Shown piece by piece: positions 16,727 to 25,360 of a stretch of 64,000 nt of DNA. Made by a program: the position numbers and the translations under genes. The notes beneath the pieces were generated by a model. The model was given only the letters and a program-made list of their open reading frames with translations, had not been told where the DNA came from and ran no database searches. The DNA lies in NCBI RefSeq assembly GCF_038397755.1, contig NZ_CP151637.1, positions 744,001-808,000 on the forward strand, written 5' to 3'. Origin of the DNA: Microbacterium sp. LWH7-1.2 (GTDB lineage: Bacteria > Actinomycetota > Actinomycetes > Actinomycetales > Microbacteriaceae). Each line of letters starts with the position of its first letter. Position 1 is the first letter of the stretch.

Positions 16727-17862
16727 GACGCGACGCCCGGTGGGCGGTGGTCGGATGCCTCGTCATGGTGCTGACCGCGACATCCGGGTGCAGCGCTCCG
16801 GCGCCCCGGCCGACACCCTCTTCGCAGGCACCCACGGTCGGTCCGAGCACCACTCCGGCGGCCCAGACCTGGTGGCGCGCAGGCTCCGTCACCGGGACCC
16901 TCGCGTCGGCGCTCGTCGCACCGTGGTCGGTCGTACCGCTCGACGGCGGGGGAGCGCTGATCTCCGAACGCGGGGACGGCACGGTGCTCGAACTCACCCC
17001 CGACGGCGAGGTCCGCGCCGTCGGCGCGATCCCCGGTGTGGTGTCAGGCGGCGAGTCCGGCCTCCACGGCCTCGCGCTGCTCCAGACAGACGGCGCCCTC
17101 ACGCTCTTCGCCTATTTCGGTGCGGCCGACGACAATCGCGTGGCACGGATGCCGCTGCTCGGCGAACCGGGATCCTTCGCGCTGGGCGAGCCCGAGGTGA
17201 TCCTCGAGGGCATCGCGCGGGCGAGCACCCACGACGGCGGGCGCCTCGCCTTCGGCCCGGACGGGTACCTGTACGTCACGACGGGAGACGCGCAGCAGCG
17301 CGACGCCGCGCAGGACCGCGACAGCCTCAACGGCAAGATCCTGCGCGTGACCGCCGACGGCGATCCTGCCCCCGGCAATCCGTGGGGCACGCGCGTGTGG
17401 TCGATGGGGCATCGCAACGTGCAGGGGATCGCGTGGACGGCCGACGGCACGATGTGGGCCAGCGAGTTCGGTCAGGACACCTGGGACGAACTCAACCGCA
17501 TCGACCCGGGGGGCGACTACGGCTGGCCCGTGGTCGAGGGGATCTCCGGAAGGGAGGAGTTCACGGATCCGGTGGCCCAGTGGCCGACGACTGATGCGAG
17601 CCCCAGCGGCATCGCCGCCCGCGGCGACACGGTGTTCATGGCGGGGCTGCGCGGCGAGCGGCTCTGGCAGATCGACACCGACGCGGGCGCGATGCGCGAC
17701 GAGCCCGTCGCCGCGTTCGTGGGCGAGCACGGACGACTGCGAGACGTCGTCGCGCTGCCCGACGGGTCGCTGTGGCTGCTGACGAGCAACACCGACGGGC
17801 GAGGTTCGCCGCGACCAGGCGACGATCTCCTCCTGCGCGTAGAGGTCGTTCCGGCCCCGTGA
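16723..17862 (+). CDS. PQQ-type sugar dehydrogenase, probable lipoprotein
   Basis: A 379-aa member of the soluble glucose/sorbosone dehydrogenase family, a six-bladed propeller that oxidises aldoses with PQQ. Characteristic segments are HDGGRLAFGPDGYLYVTTGD, then GHRNVQGIAW, then EFGQDTWDELNRI and GDYGWPVVEG. A hydrophobic N-terminus ending in TSGC (about residue 23) suggests export and lipid anchoring, although the lipobox is imperfect. It overlaps the VOC gene by 4 bases. No PQQ-synthesis genes are in the window, so cofactor supply is unknown. Confidence 0.87.
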   Translation: MRRDARWAVVGCLVMVLTATSGCSAPAPRPTPSSQAPTVGPSTTPAAQTWWRAGSVTGTLASALVAPWSVVPLDGGGALISERGDGTVLELTPDGEVRAVGAIPGVVSGGESGLHGLALLQTDGALTLFAYFGAADDNRVARMPLLGEPGSFALGEPEVILEGIARASTHDGGRLAFGPDGYLYVTTGDAQQRDAAQDRDSLNGKILRVTADGDPAPGNPWGTRVWSMGHRNVQGIAWTADGTMWASEFGQDTWDELNRIDPGGDYGWPVVEGISGREEFTDPVAQWPTTDASPSGIAARGDTVFMAGLRGERLWQIDTDAGAMRDEPVAAFVGEHGRLRDVVALPDGSLWLLTSNTDGRGSPRPGDDLLLRVEVVPAP

Positions 17863-17884
17863 ATCGTCGCGCTCTGCAGCACGC

Positions 17885-17890
17885 TACGGT
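17885..17890 (+). promoter_or_regulatory. Leaderless -10 box of the metallopeptidase gene
   Basis: TACGGT lies 6 nt before the GTG at 17897, matching the spacing seen at other starts. Confidence 0.45.
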
Positions 17891-17896
17891 GAGACC

Positions 17897-18994
17897 GTGA
17901 CCTCGCAGCCCCGCTGTCCGCACTGTCGCCACTTCGTCTACCTGGACACGCTGCAGTGTCCGAACTGCGAAGCCGCGATCGGCTACCACATCCCGACGCG
18001 TGAGTTCTACGGAATCCGCCACGGGCAGGCTGTCATCGGCGGCGAGACCTGGTACACCTGCTCGAACCGTGAGTGGGCGTGCAACTGGCTCGTGTGGGAG
18101 AACGCTCCCGCCGGCCGCTGCTTCTCGTGCCGGCTCACCCGACGCCGTCCCGCCGCCGACGACACCGTCGCCCTCGAGAAGCTCGCGAAGACCGAGGAGG
18201 CCAAGCGACGGCTGCTCCTGCAGCTCGCCGACCTGGGCCTGCCGATCGTCGGCTGGGACGTCGAGAAGGGCGGCCTCGGGTTCGACCTGATCTCGAGCCT
18301 CTCCGACGGCAAGCCGGTGACCATCGGGCACGCCAACGGCATCATCACGATCGACCTGGCCGAGAGCCTCGATGATCGACGGGAAGCCCTTCGGGTCCGG
18401 CTCGGCGAGCCGTACCGCACGATCCTCGGGCACCTCCGCCACGAGGTCGGGCACTACTACCAGAACGTCCTCCTCGCCGACGACGAGCTCTGGACGCGGT
18501 GCCGCGAGCTGTTCGGCGACGAGCGCGCGAGCTATCGGGACGCACTGAAGCGCCATTACACGTTCGGCGCCCCGTCCGACTGGCACGCGGCGTTCATCTC
18601 GGAGTACGCGACGATGCACCCGTGGGAGGACTTCGCCGAGACGTTCGCCCACTACCTCCACATCACCGGCACACTGCAGACCGCAGCGGTCATCGGAATC
18701 CATCTCGACGCCTCCGTGACGAATCTCCGCGACACGGATGTCGTGCCGCTCGAGTCGTATGAGAACGAGCCCATCCAGCGGCTTCTCACCGACTGGGAGT
18801 GGCTGTCGCAGGCGTTCAATCGCATCAACCGGTCGATGGGCTTCGGCGACCTGTACCCGTTCACGATCGTGACGCCGGTGCGGCACAAGCTCGCGTTCGT
18901 CCACGACATCGTGACGCGCGCGCCGCTGAGCCCGGGGGAGCAGTACACCCTCGCGATGGCCGGTGCCGGGGCGGGGGAGACGGGGACGTCATGA
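17897..18994 (+). CDS. Zinc-ribbon putative metallopeptidase (DUF2248-type)
   Basis: A 365-aa protein of the putative zinc-binding metallopeptidase family with an N-terminal zinc ribbon. Cysteines C7/C10/C21/C24 and C55/C62/C75/C78 form two ribbon-like sets. The central HEVGHYYQ motif (H182, E183, H186) is a zincin-type HExxH active site, followed by the E/H-rich ENLHPWEDFAETFAHYLH-like segment near 245. No membrane or signal segment. Function is unknown; similar proteins are annotated as peptidases without biochemical support. Its stop overlaps the ATG of the acyl-CoA dehydrogenase. Confidence 0.85.
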   Translation: MTSQPRCPHCRHFVYLDTLQCPNCEAAIGYHIPTREFYGIRHGQAVIGGETWYTCSNREWACNWLVWENAPAGRCFSCRLTRRRPAADDTVALEKLAKTEEAKRRLLLQLADLGLPIVGWDVEKGGLGFDLISSLSDGKPVTIGHANGIITIDLAESLDDRREALRVRLGEPYRTILGHLRHEVGHYYQNVLLADDELWTRCRELFGDERASYRDALKRHYTFGAPSDWHAAFISEYATMHPWEDFAETFAHYLHITGTLQTAAVIGIHLDASVTNLRDTDVVPLESYENEPIQRLLTDWEWLSQAFNRINRSMGFGDLYPFTIVTPVRHKLAFVHDIVTRAPLSPGEQYTLAMAGAGAGETGTS

Positions 18995-20667
18995 CGTCGT
19001 TCGCGCGGGGACAGCGGGTGATCGGTGCGGCGACGCACTACGTCGAGAACCAGCCGTCCTGGCGCGTCGAGGTCGACGAGTACACGCTCAACGCGCCGCT
19101 CGCCGCAGCCGTCGGGGCGTTCGGGGCGGAGTGGGCCGACGAAGGGCTCCGGGAAGCGGGCGTGCTGGTCGGGTCGGACTCGTTCCAGCGGGATGCCCAC
19201 CTCGCGAACGTGCACACCCCCGTCGCGCACGCCCACGACCGCTGGGGCTATCGCCTCGACGAGGTCGAGTACGACCCGTCGTATCACCGGGTGATCGCGG
19301 AAGCGGTCTCCCGGGGTGCACACACCTCGGCGTGGGCCGCCCCGCGTGCCGGAGCCCACGTCGCCCGCGCGGCGATGTTCATGCTGTTCGCGCAGGTCGA
19401 ACCCGGGCACGCGTGCCCGGTCTCGATGACGCACGCCGCGGTCGCCTCGATCGAGGGTTCGCCGTGGGTCGCCGGCGAGTGGCTTCCACGCCTCTACTCG
19501 CGGGAGTACGAACCACGACTCGCCGTCGACGGCGGCAAGTCGAGCGCCCTCATCGGGATGGCGATGACCGAGAAGCAGGGAGGCTCCGACGTGCGCGCGG
19601 GCACCACCGTGGGCGAGTCGATGGGCGGGCACGCCTACCAGCTCACCGGCCACAAGTGGTTCTGCTCGGCGCCGATGTCGGACGGCTTCCTCGTGCTGGC
19701 CCACACCCGCAGCCGCGGCGTGGACGAGGGACTCACCTGTGTGTTCGTGCCCCGCATGCTGCCGCACGACATGCGGAACGTGTTCCGCATCCAGCGGCTG
19801 AAAGACAAGCTCGGCAACCGCGCGAACGCCTCGGCGGAGGTCGAGTTCGACGGCACCGTCGGCTTCCTCGTCGGCGAGCCCGGACGCGGAGTCCGGGCGA
19901 TCATCGAGATGGTCCAGCGCACGCGCCTGGACTGCGTGCTCGGCACGGCCGCGGGCATGCGGCAGTCGGTCGCCGAAGCGGTGTGGCACGCGCGCGGACG
20001 CGAGGCGTTCGGCGCTCTCCTTGTCGACCAGCCCGCGATGACCGGCGTGCTCGCCGACCTCGCCCTGGAGTACGAGGCCGCGATGCTCACCGGCCTGCGC
20101 CTCGCGCAGCTCTTCGAGGCCGAGGCATCCGATCGCGATGTCGCCCTGCGCCGCCTCGCCACCCCGGTGTCGAAGTACTGGGTGTGCAAACGCGGGCCGC
20201 ACCATGCCTACGAAGCGCTCGAGTGCCTCGGCGGGAACGGCTACACCGAGACCTTCCCCCTGGCCCGGCGCTACCGCGAGCAGCCCGTCATGGCGATCTG
20301 GGAGGGCTCCGGCAACGTCATCGCCCTCGACGTGCTGCGGGCGCTCACGCGCGACCGCGAGTCGGAGGCGGCTTTCGCCGACGAGCTCGCGACCACGGCG
20401 GGCGCCTCGGCGGTGCTCGATCGGCACGTGGAACGCACGCTCGCCCTACTGGAGCGCCTTGTGGCCGCTCCGGACGAGGCCCCGTCTCAGGCTCGCCGGC
20501 TCAGCGAGGATCTCGCGCTGGCGTTCCAGGCATCCCTCATGCTGCGCCACGCGCCCGGACTCGACGCCGACACGTTCATCGCCGCCCGGCTGGGCGACGA
20601 TCGCGGGGCGCAGTACGGCGTGCTGCCGTCGGGGACGGATGCCGCCGCCATCGTCGCGCGCCACTGA
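18991..20667 (+). CDS. AidB-like acyl-CoA dehydrogenase
   Basis: A 558-aa FAD-dependent member of the acyl-CoA dehydrogenase superfamily, closest in plan to AidB. It has GMAMTEKQGGSDVRAGTT (FAD/substrate loop, about 189-206), the LTGHKWFCSAPMSD strand, RIQRLKDKLGNRANAS, and the C-terminal LECLGGNGYTETFPLARRYRE segment with EGSGNV. In E. coli AidB is part of the alkylation response and binds DNA. Whether that applies here is unproven; a fatty-acid or amino-acid catabolic role is also possible. Start is the ATG overlapping the metallopeptidase stop. Confidence 0.88.
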   Translation: MTSFARGQRVIGAATHYVENQPSWRVEVDEYTLNAPLAAAVGAFGAEWADEGLREAGVLVGSDSFQRDAHLANVHTPVAHAHDRWGYRLDEVEYDPSYHRVIAEAVSRGAHTSAWAAPRAGAHVARAAMFMLFAQVEPGHACPVSMTHAAVASIEGSPWVAGEWLPRLYSREYEPRLAVDGGKSSALIGMAMTEKQGGSDVRAGTTVGESMGGHAYQLTGHKWFCSAPMSDGFLVLAHTRSRGVDEGLTCVFVPRMLPHDMRNVFRIQRLKDKLGNRANASAEVEFDGTVGFLVGEPGRGVRAIIEMVQRTRLDCVLGTAAGMRQSVAEAVWHARGREAFGALLVDQPAMTGVLADLALEYEAAMLTGLRLAQLFEAEASDRDVALRRLATPVSKYWVCKRGPHHAYEALECLGGNGYTETFPLARRYREQPVMAIWEGSGNVIALDVLRALTRDRESEAAFADELATTAGASAVLDRHVERTLALLERLVAAPDEAPSQARRLSEDLALAFQASLMLRHAPGLDADTFIAARLGDDRGAQYGVLPSGTDAAAIVARH

Positions 20668-20682
20668 CGGTCGAGCCGCGCT

Positions 20683-20688
20683 TAGGCT
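20683..20688 (+). promoter_or_regulatory. Leaderless -10 box of the GH3 gene
   Basis: TAGGCT is 6 nt before the GTG at 20695. Confidence 0.5.
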
Positions 20689-20694
20689 GTCTGA

Positions 20695-21900
20695 GTGACT
20701 GCGGCGCGACGATCCATCCTGCTCGCCGCGGTCGTCGCGGCCGTGGCGATCGTCTGCGCGTCGTGCGCGGCGACCCCCACGGCGAAGCCGTCGGCGACCT
20801 CGTCTCCGACAGCCACCGCCGCTCCGACACCCGAGGTCGCCGGTCTCACGCCGGCCGAGCAGGTCGTGTCCACGATGTCGCTGCGGGAGCGCGCGGCGAG
20901 CGTCGTGATGGGTCACATTCCGACGACGGATGCTGCGGCCCTGCGCTCGTACATGGAATCCACCGACGCCGGCGGCTTCCTCCTGATGGGCGCGAACATC
21001 CCTGCCGACGAGGCGGCGCTCGAGGAGATCACCGGCGCGCTCACGGTCGACCCGGCGCAGCCGCCGCTGATCGCCGTCGACCAGGAGGGCGGAGACGTGT
21101 CGCGGCTCCCGTGGGACGACCTCCCGTCCCCGCTCGAGCTGCAGCAGGCCGATCCCGCCACCGTGGAGGCGGCGTACGCCGGCCGCGGCGCGCTCGTCCG
21201 CCAGGCCGGCATTCCCGTGAGCTTCGGCATCGTCGCGGACGTCACCGCCGACCCGAACTCGTTCATCCATCGCCGGGTCCTGGGTACGACGCCCGACACG
21301 GCCGCGGCGCACGTGGCTGCGGCCGTCGTAGGCGAGAAGGGCAGCGTCTTCTCGACCCTCAAGCACTTCCCGGGTCACGGCGCGGCGCCGGGAGACTCCC
21401 ACTCGTCGATCCCGTCGACGCCGATGCCGCTCGACCAGTGGCGCACCACCGACGCGCTGCCGTTCCAGGCGGGGGTCGAGGCCGGCGCCGAGCTGCTCAT
21501 GTTCGGTCATCTGGCGTACACCGCCGTCGATCCGGCGCCCGCGAGCCTCTCACCGGAATGGCACCGCATCGCGCGCGACGAGCTCGGCTTCGACGGCGTG
21601 TCGATCACGGACGATCTCGGCATGTTGGAAGGCTCGGGTCTGCCCGCGTACGCCGACCCCGTCGCGAACGCGGTCGACGCCCTCGCTGCAGGCAACGACA
21701 TGGTGCTGACCGTGGTCTACTCGACGCCCGAGACAGCGCCGCAGATCGTCGACGGCATCGTCACCGCGGTGGAGTCGGGCGCCATGCCCGCCGAGCGACT
21801 GGAAGAGGCGGCGACACGCGTGATGGAGCTGCGACTCGCCGTCGCCGAGGCTGGAGAGGGCGAGCTCCCGTGCACGACGTGCGCGGATTCCGACGAATGA
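20695..21900 (+). CDS. GH3 beta-N-acetylhexosaminidase, exported
   Basis: A 401-aa NagZ-like GH3 enzyme expected to remove N-acetylglucosamine from muropeptides or chitin oligomers. The N-terminus has a hydrophobic signal ending in cysteines 21 and 24, so it is secreted and may be a lipoprotein. Diagnostic residues are KHFPGHG at 223-229, the GDSH acid/base loop with His236, and the nucleophile Asp306 in SITDDLGM. The Ser/Thr/Pro/Ala stretch (27-46) is a likely spacer from the membrane. It is transcribed alone and converges on the DNA-glycosylase gene with one base between stops. Confidence 0.9.
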   Translation: MTAARRSILLAAVVAAVAIVCASCAATPTAKPSATSSPTATAAPTPEVAGLTPAEQVVSTMSLRERAASVVMGHIPTTDAAALRSYMESTDAGGFLLMGANIPADEAALEEITGALTVDPAQPPLIAVDQEGGDVSRLPWDDLPSPLELQQADPATVEAAYAGRGALVRQAGIPVSFGIVADVTADPNSFIHRRVLGTTPDTAAAHVAAAVVGEKGSVFSTLKHFPGHGAAPGDSHSSIPSTPMPLDQWRTTDALPFQAGVEAGAELLMFGHLAYTAVDPAPASLSPEWHRIARDELGFDGVSITDDLGMLEGSGLPAYADPVANAVDALAAGNDMVLTVVYSTPETAPQIVDGIVTAVESGAMPAERLEEAATRVMELRLAVAEAGEGELPCTTCADSDE

Positions 21901-21901
21901 G

Positions 21902-22774
21902 TCAGCCGCCGGCGATCTCGACGAGGCCGGCGCGAAGGACCCGTCCGCGCTCCGCGAAGCCTCGCTGCGCCCGCACGTAGGCGGCCTTGCCCTCCGCGGT
22001 CTCGATCGGAACGGCGTCATAACCCCAGTCCGCGAGGTCGTAGGGCGACGCGCGCATGTCGAGCACGCGGATGTCCCGGGCCAGCTCGAATGCATCGAGC
22101 AGCACCTCGCCCGGCACGAGCGGCCCGAGCTTCACCGCCCACTTGTACAGGTCCATGCCGGCGTGGAGGCAGCCGGGCTGCTCGAGCTCAGGCTGACCTT
22201 CGCGCGTGAGCATCTCCCGATTGCGCGGGACGGCCTCTGGCGTGAAGAACCGGAATGCGTCGAAGTGCGTGCAGCGGAGGTCGTGCTCCTCGACCACGGC
22301 GTCGGTCGCGTCCTGGCCCAGCCGCAGCGGGACGGGATGCCGGTGCTCCGGCTGCCGGTACACCATGGCCCACTCGTGCAGACCGAAGCACCCGAAGCCG
22401 GGGGCTCGGTCGGCGGTGGCACGGAGGATCCGCGCGACGTTCCCGACGAGCGCTCCCCGCTCGGCACGGAATCCCGCGCCGTCGACGGCGAGAGCTCCGG
22501 CCTCGCCACCCGGACGATACCAGCGCCATGCGGCACGCGCGTCGGCGGCGGCATCCGCCAGCTCCACACCCTCGCCAGGATGCCAGCGGTGCAGCACTGC
22601 CGGCTTGTACGAGTAGTACGTGAAGAGGAAGTCCTCGACCGGGTGCGTCTCTTGGCGTGCGGCGCGGGCACGATGCGCCGCCGTCAGGGCCCGAGCACGC
22701 TCCTCGTGGGCGGCCTCGCGCTCTCGCCATACGGCGCGGGCCAGCACCGGGGCTTCAGGAGGCGCGATCGTCAC
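21902..22774 (-). CDS. Putative 3-methyladenine DNA glycosylase (actinobacterial type)
   Basis: A 290-aa protein resembling a family usually annotated in actinobacteria as 3-methyladenine DNA glycosylase. Visible segments are HPVEDFLFTYYSYKPAVLHRW (about 44-64), CFGLHEWAMVYR and QPGCLHAGMDLYKWAVKLGP. No helix-hairpin-helix glycosylase motif is obvious, so the function rests on family naming only. I chose GTG 22774 (MTIAPPEAP) over the ATG at 22804 because TATCCT lies exactly 6 nt before it. It is downstream of the SRAP gene on the same strand, 45 bp apart. Confidence 0.72.
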   Translation of the reverse strand: MTIAPPEAPVLARAVWREREAAHEERARALTAAHRARAARQETHPVEDFLFTYYSYKPAVLHRWHPGEGVELADAAADARAAWRWYRPGGEAGALAVDGAGFRAERGALVGNVARILRATADRAPGFGCFGLHEWAMVYRQPEHRHPVPLRLGQDATDAVVEEHDLRCTHFDAFRFFTPEAVPRNREMLTREGQPELEQPGCLHAGMDLYKWAVKLGPLVPGEVLLDAFELARDIRVLDMRASPYDLADWGYDAVPIETAEGKAAYVRAQRGFAERGRVLRAGLVEIAGG

Positions 22775-22780
22775 CGTTCG

Positions 22781-22786
22781 AGGATA
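22781..22786 (-). promoter_or_regulatory. Leaderless -10 box of the putative DNA glycosylase gene
   Basis: TATCCT on the minus strand lies 6 nt before GTG 22774 and supports that start. Confidence 0.5.
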
Positions 22787-22819
22787 CGCGGGACGCCTCC
22801 GCACGCCCCCAGCGCGGGA

Positions 22820-23533
22820 TCACGTCTCGACAGGCTCGATGAGCTCCGGCGAGTTGTTGCGCACGTTGCCGACGGCCTTCGAGACCTCGTGGTCGTCGAG
22901 CGTTTCGGCGAGGGCAGGAGCCGCGTCGATCGCCGCGTCGAGCACGTCGCGCACGTTGTCGGTCGTGGGGTCGAGCCACGCGTCGGCGTGGTCGGGATCG
23001 AGGAACAGCGGCATGCGGTCGTGGATAGAGCCGAGGTGCCCGATCGAGTCGCGGGTGAGGATCGTGAAGCTCAGCAGCCAGCGCTCAGGGTCGTCGTCAC
23101 CCTTTGTCTTGTCGCGCCACCACTCGTAGAGCCCGGCGAGGAACAGCGGCTCGCCGTCGGCCGGGTGGATGTAGTGCGGGATCTTCACGCCGTCGACGTT
23201 CTTCCACTCGTAGTAGCCCGACACGGGCACCACGGCGCGGCGCTTCTCCAGCGCGCCGCGGAACATCGGCTTGTCCTCCAGCTCCTCGGCCCGGGCGTTG
23301 AACGCCCGCGCGCCGATCTTGGTGTCTTTCGCCCATGAAGGAATGAGGCCCCAGCGGGCCGCCTCGAGACGGCGCGTGGGGGGCTCGGTCTTCGCCGAGT
23401 CGAGCACGATCGCAGCGCTGCTGGTCGGAGCCACGTTGTAGGACGGCTCGGGAAGGTCGTCGCCCTCGACATCGACGCGCAGCACTCCGACGAGATCGGA
23501 ACCGGCACTGGCCACTACGAAGCGTCCGCACAT
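22820..23533 (-). CDS. SRAP domain protein (YedK/HMCES)
   Basis: A 237-aa SOS-response-associated peptidase that shields abasic sites in single-stranded DNA by a covalent link through its N-terminal cysteine. Cys2 (MCGRF) is present, with Asn33 (YNVAPT), the RAFNARAEEL loop (Asn79, Arg81, Glu84), Glu109 in SGYYEW and the active-site His in IHDRMP. The ATG lies 6 nt after a TAGGCT box. The last residues (LIEPVET) are encoded by a stretch that resembles a common intergenic repeat. The neighbouring putative glycosylase could generate the abasic sites that SRAP binds. Confidence 0.93.
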   Translation of the reverse strand: MCGRFVVASAGSDLVGVLRVDVEGDDLPEPSYNVAPTSSAAIVLDSAKTEPPTRRLEAARWGLIPSWAKDTKIGARAFNARAEELEDKPMFRGALEKRRAVVPVSGYYEWKNVDGVKIPHYIHPADGEPLFLAGLYEWWRDKTKGDDDPERWLLSFTILTRDSIGHLGSIHDRMPLFLDPDHADAWLDPTTDNVRDVLDAAIDAAPALAETLDDHEVSKAVGNVRNNSPELIEPVET

Positions 23534-23539
23534 GCGGCC

Positions 23540-23545
23540 AGCCTA
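23540..23545 (-). promoter_or_regulatory. Leaderless -10 box of the SRAP gene
   Basis: TAGGCT on the minus strand, 6 nt before the ATG at 23533. Confidence 0.5.
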
Positions 23546-23580
23546 CGCGCGGCCTCCGACGTGGGCGCGAGAGCAGAGGC

Positions 23581-24636
23581 TCAGGCTTCGAGCGCTCCGG
23601 CGGCGCCGAGGACGCCGACAGCCTCCAGCCGTTCCAGCAGGCCTGCGCCGTCGTTCTCGCTCACCCACGGCACTGCGGCCGCCGCGTGGTCGTTCACGGC
23701 GGTGCGGCCGCCGGCCAGCACCGCCTCGGCGGGGGACAGGCGCCGGATCGCGACAGCCACGACACGGGAGGGGTGCTCGTCGGTGAACGTGGTGTAGATC
23801 GCGTCGTCGTGCTGCCCGTCGTCGCCGATGAGCAGCCACCGCACGTGCGGGAACTCCTCGGCCAGGCGGCGCAGATTCGAGAGCTTGTGGGCCTTGCCGC
23901 TGCGGAACCAGCGGTCGTGGGTCGGGCCCCAGTCGGTCAGGAGGAGGGCGCCCGGCGGGAAGACATGGCGGCTGAGGAAGCGAATGAGCGTCGGCGCGAT
24001 GTTCCACGCTCCCGTGGAGAGGTAGACGAGCGGTGCACCGGGGTTCTCGCGGACGACGCGCTCCATGAGCACCGCCATGCCTGGGACGGGCTGGCGGGCG
24101 TGCTCGTTGACCACGAACGAGTTCCAGGCGGCGAGGAGCGGGCGGGGGATGGCCGTGACCATGACCGTGTCGTCCACGTCCGAGACGATGCCGAAGCGGA
24201 CGTCGGGACCGACGATGAACGCCCGCGTCTCGACCGGTTCGCCGCCCTCGACCGACATCGTGAACGTCTGCCAGCCCGGCTCGAGATCGGCGGGGAGCCG
24301 CGTGTCGATCACGCCGCCACGGTCGGCGACGACCGCGTGATCCACCCCCGCGATGCTCACCGTGACCGCCGCGTAGCCGATGGGGACAGCCGCGAAGCTG
24401 CGCCAGCCGCGCACGCCGGCGTATTCGCCGGACGCGGTCTCCTTCACCGGCGGGACGATCATCACCCGGCCGAGGACGCGCACCCAGCCGGGTCCGCCGT
24501 AGCCCGGGAAGGGGGCGACGGTGGGCGTCTGCCCACGGCGGCGGGCACGCCGTTCGCGCCATGCGTGGAACCGGTACTCCAGGCGGGCGAGCCACAAGAT
24601 TTTGGCGCGCACGTTCTCGGGGTCGGTGTGGGGCAC
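23581..24636 (-). CDS. APP1-type phosphatase (DUF2183)
   Basis: A 351-aa protein of the App1 phosphatidate phosphatase family, a HAD-superfamily group. The catalytic DVDDT motif is at residues 153-157 (GIVSDVDDTVMVTAIP), with the later HAD segments YLSTGAWN, LLTDWGPT and LIGDDGQHD. An N-terminal beta domain (about 40-150) precedes it. Substrate is unproven. The GTG at 24636 lies 4 bases after the DedA stop, with GAAGGAG across the junction; an in-frame GTG at about 24612 is an alternative. It is co-transcribed with DedA, which points to membrane lipid metabolism. Confidence 0.85.
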   Translation of the reverse strand: MPHTDPENVRAKILWLARLEYRFHAWRERRARRRGQTPTVAPFPGYGGPGWVRVLGRVMIVPPVKETASGEYAGVRGWRSFAAVPIGYAAVTVSIAGVDHAVVADRGGVIDTRLPADLEPGWQTFTMSVEGGEPVETRAFIVGPDVRFGIVSDVDDTVMVTAIPRPLLAAWNSFVVNEHARQPVPGMAVLMERVVRENPGAPLVYLSTGAWNIAPTLIRFLSRHVFPPGALLLTDWGPTHDRWFRSGKAHKLSNLRRLAEEFPHVRWLLIGDDGQHDDAIYTTFTDEHPSRVVAVAIRRLSPAEAVLAGGRTAVNDHAAAAVPWVSENDGAGLLERLEAVGVLGAAGALEA

Positions 24637-24640
24637 TCCT

Positions 24641-25318
24641 TCAGTCTTTCATGTCCGCCACAGGCGACTCGTCTGGACCACCGTGCTCGAGGTGCTTGCG
24701 CTCGGCCCGTTCGATCACCTTCTTGCTCACGAAGACCAGCACCAGGAACAGCACGATGACGCCCACGAACACGTAGCCCGCGTAGTGAAGCCGGTCGGCG
24801 AGCTCGCGGTAGGTTCCCGCGGCCACCGCGGCGACCGAGATGTACAGCGTCGACCAGATCACGCATGCCGGGATCGTCCACGCGAGGAACCTGCGGTACG
24901 GGTAGCCGCTCATCCCGACGGTCAGCGGCACCAGCGAGTGCAGCACCGGCAGGAAGCGGGAGATGAAGATCGCCGGCCCACCGCGCCGCCGCAGATACCG
25001 CTCCGAGCGCTCCCAGTTCTCTTCGCCGATGCGGCGCCCCAGCCGGGAGTGCTGGATGCGGGGACCCAGGAAGCGCCCGAGCCAGAAGCCGATGCTCTCG
25101 CCGATGAGGGCGCCGAGCACGACGGCGAAGCCGAGGATCACGCCCTCCAGCACCGACGAGACGGCGGTGCCCGCGACGATCACGATCGTGTCCCCGGGTA
25201 CCACGAGTCCGATGAGCACGCTCGTCTCCAGCATGATCGCGAATCCGGCGAGCAGTGTCCTGACGATGGGGTCGACGCTCTGCACCGCGTCGAGCAGCCA
25301 CGTCAGGAACTCGTTCAC
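24641..25318 (-). CDS. DedA-family membrane protein
   Basis: A 225-aa polytopic membrane protein of the DedA (VTT/SNARE-associated) family, whose members act in lipid flipping and envelope integrity. It has the LETSVLIGLVVPGDTIVIVAG loop (about 30-50), then GESIGFWLGRFLG, and the FISRFLPVLHSLVPLTVGMSGYP segment with the family arginine. Four to five membrane helices are apparent. The GTG start is supported by TAGGCT 6 nt upstream. It is divergent from pabB and forms an operon with the APP1-type phosphatase. Confidence 0.93.
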   Translation of the reverse strand: MNEFLTWLLDAVQSVDPIVRTLLAGFAIMLETSVLIGLVVPGDTIVIVAGTAVSSVLEGVILGFAVVLGALIGESIGFWLGRFLGPRIQHSRLGRRIGEENWERSERYLRRRGGPAIFISRFLPVLHSLVPLTVGMSGYPYRRFLAWTIPACVIWSTLYISVAAVAAGTYRELADRLHYAGYVFVGVIVLFLVLVFVSKKVIERAERKHLEHGGPDESPVADMKD

Positions 25319-25324
25319 GCCATG

Positions 25325-25330
25325 AGCCTA
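25325..25330 (-). promoter_or_regulatory. Leaderless -10 box of the dedA-type gene
   Basis: TAGGCT on the minus strand, 6 nt before GTG 25318. It is back to back with the pabB -10 box at 25349-25354. Confidence 0.5.
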
Positions 25331-25348
25331 GAGGTCTGCAGGCCGCTC

Positions 25349-25354
25349 TAACCT
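25349..25354 (+). promoter_or_regulatory. Leaderless -10 box of pabB
   Basis: TAACCT, 6 nt before the ATG at 25361. Confidence 0.5.
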
Positions 25355-25360
25355 GGGAAC

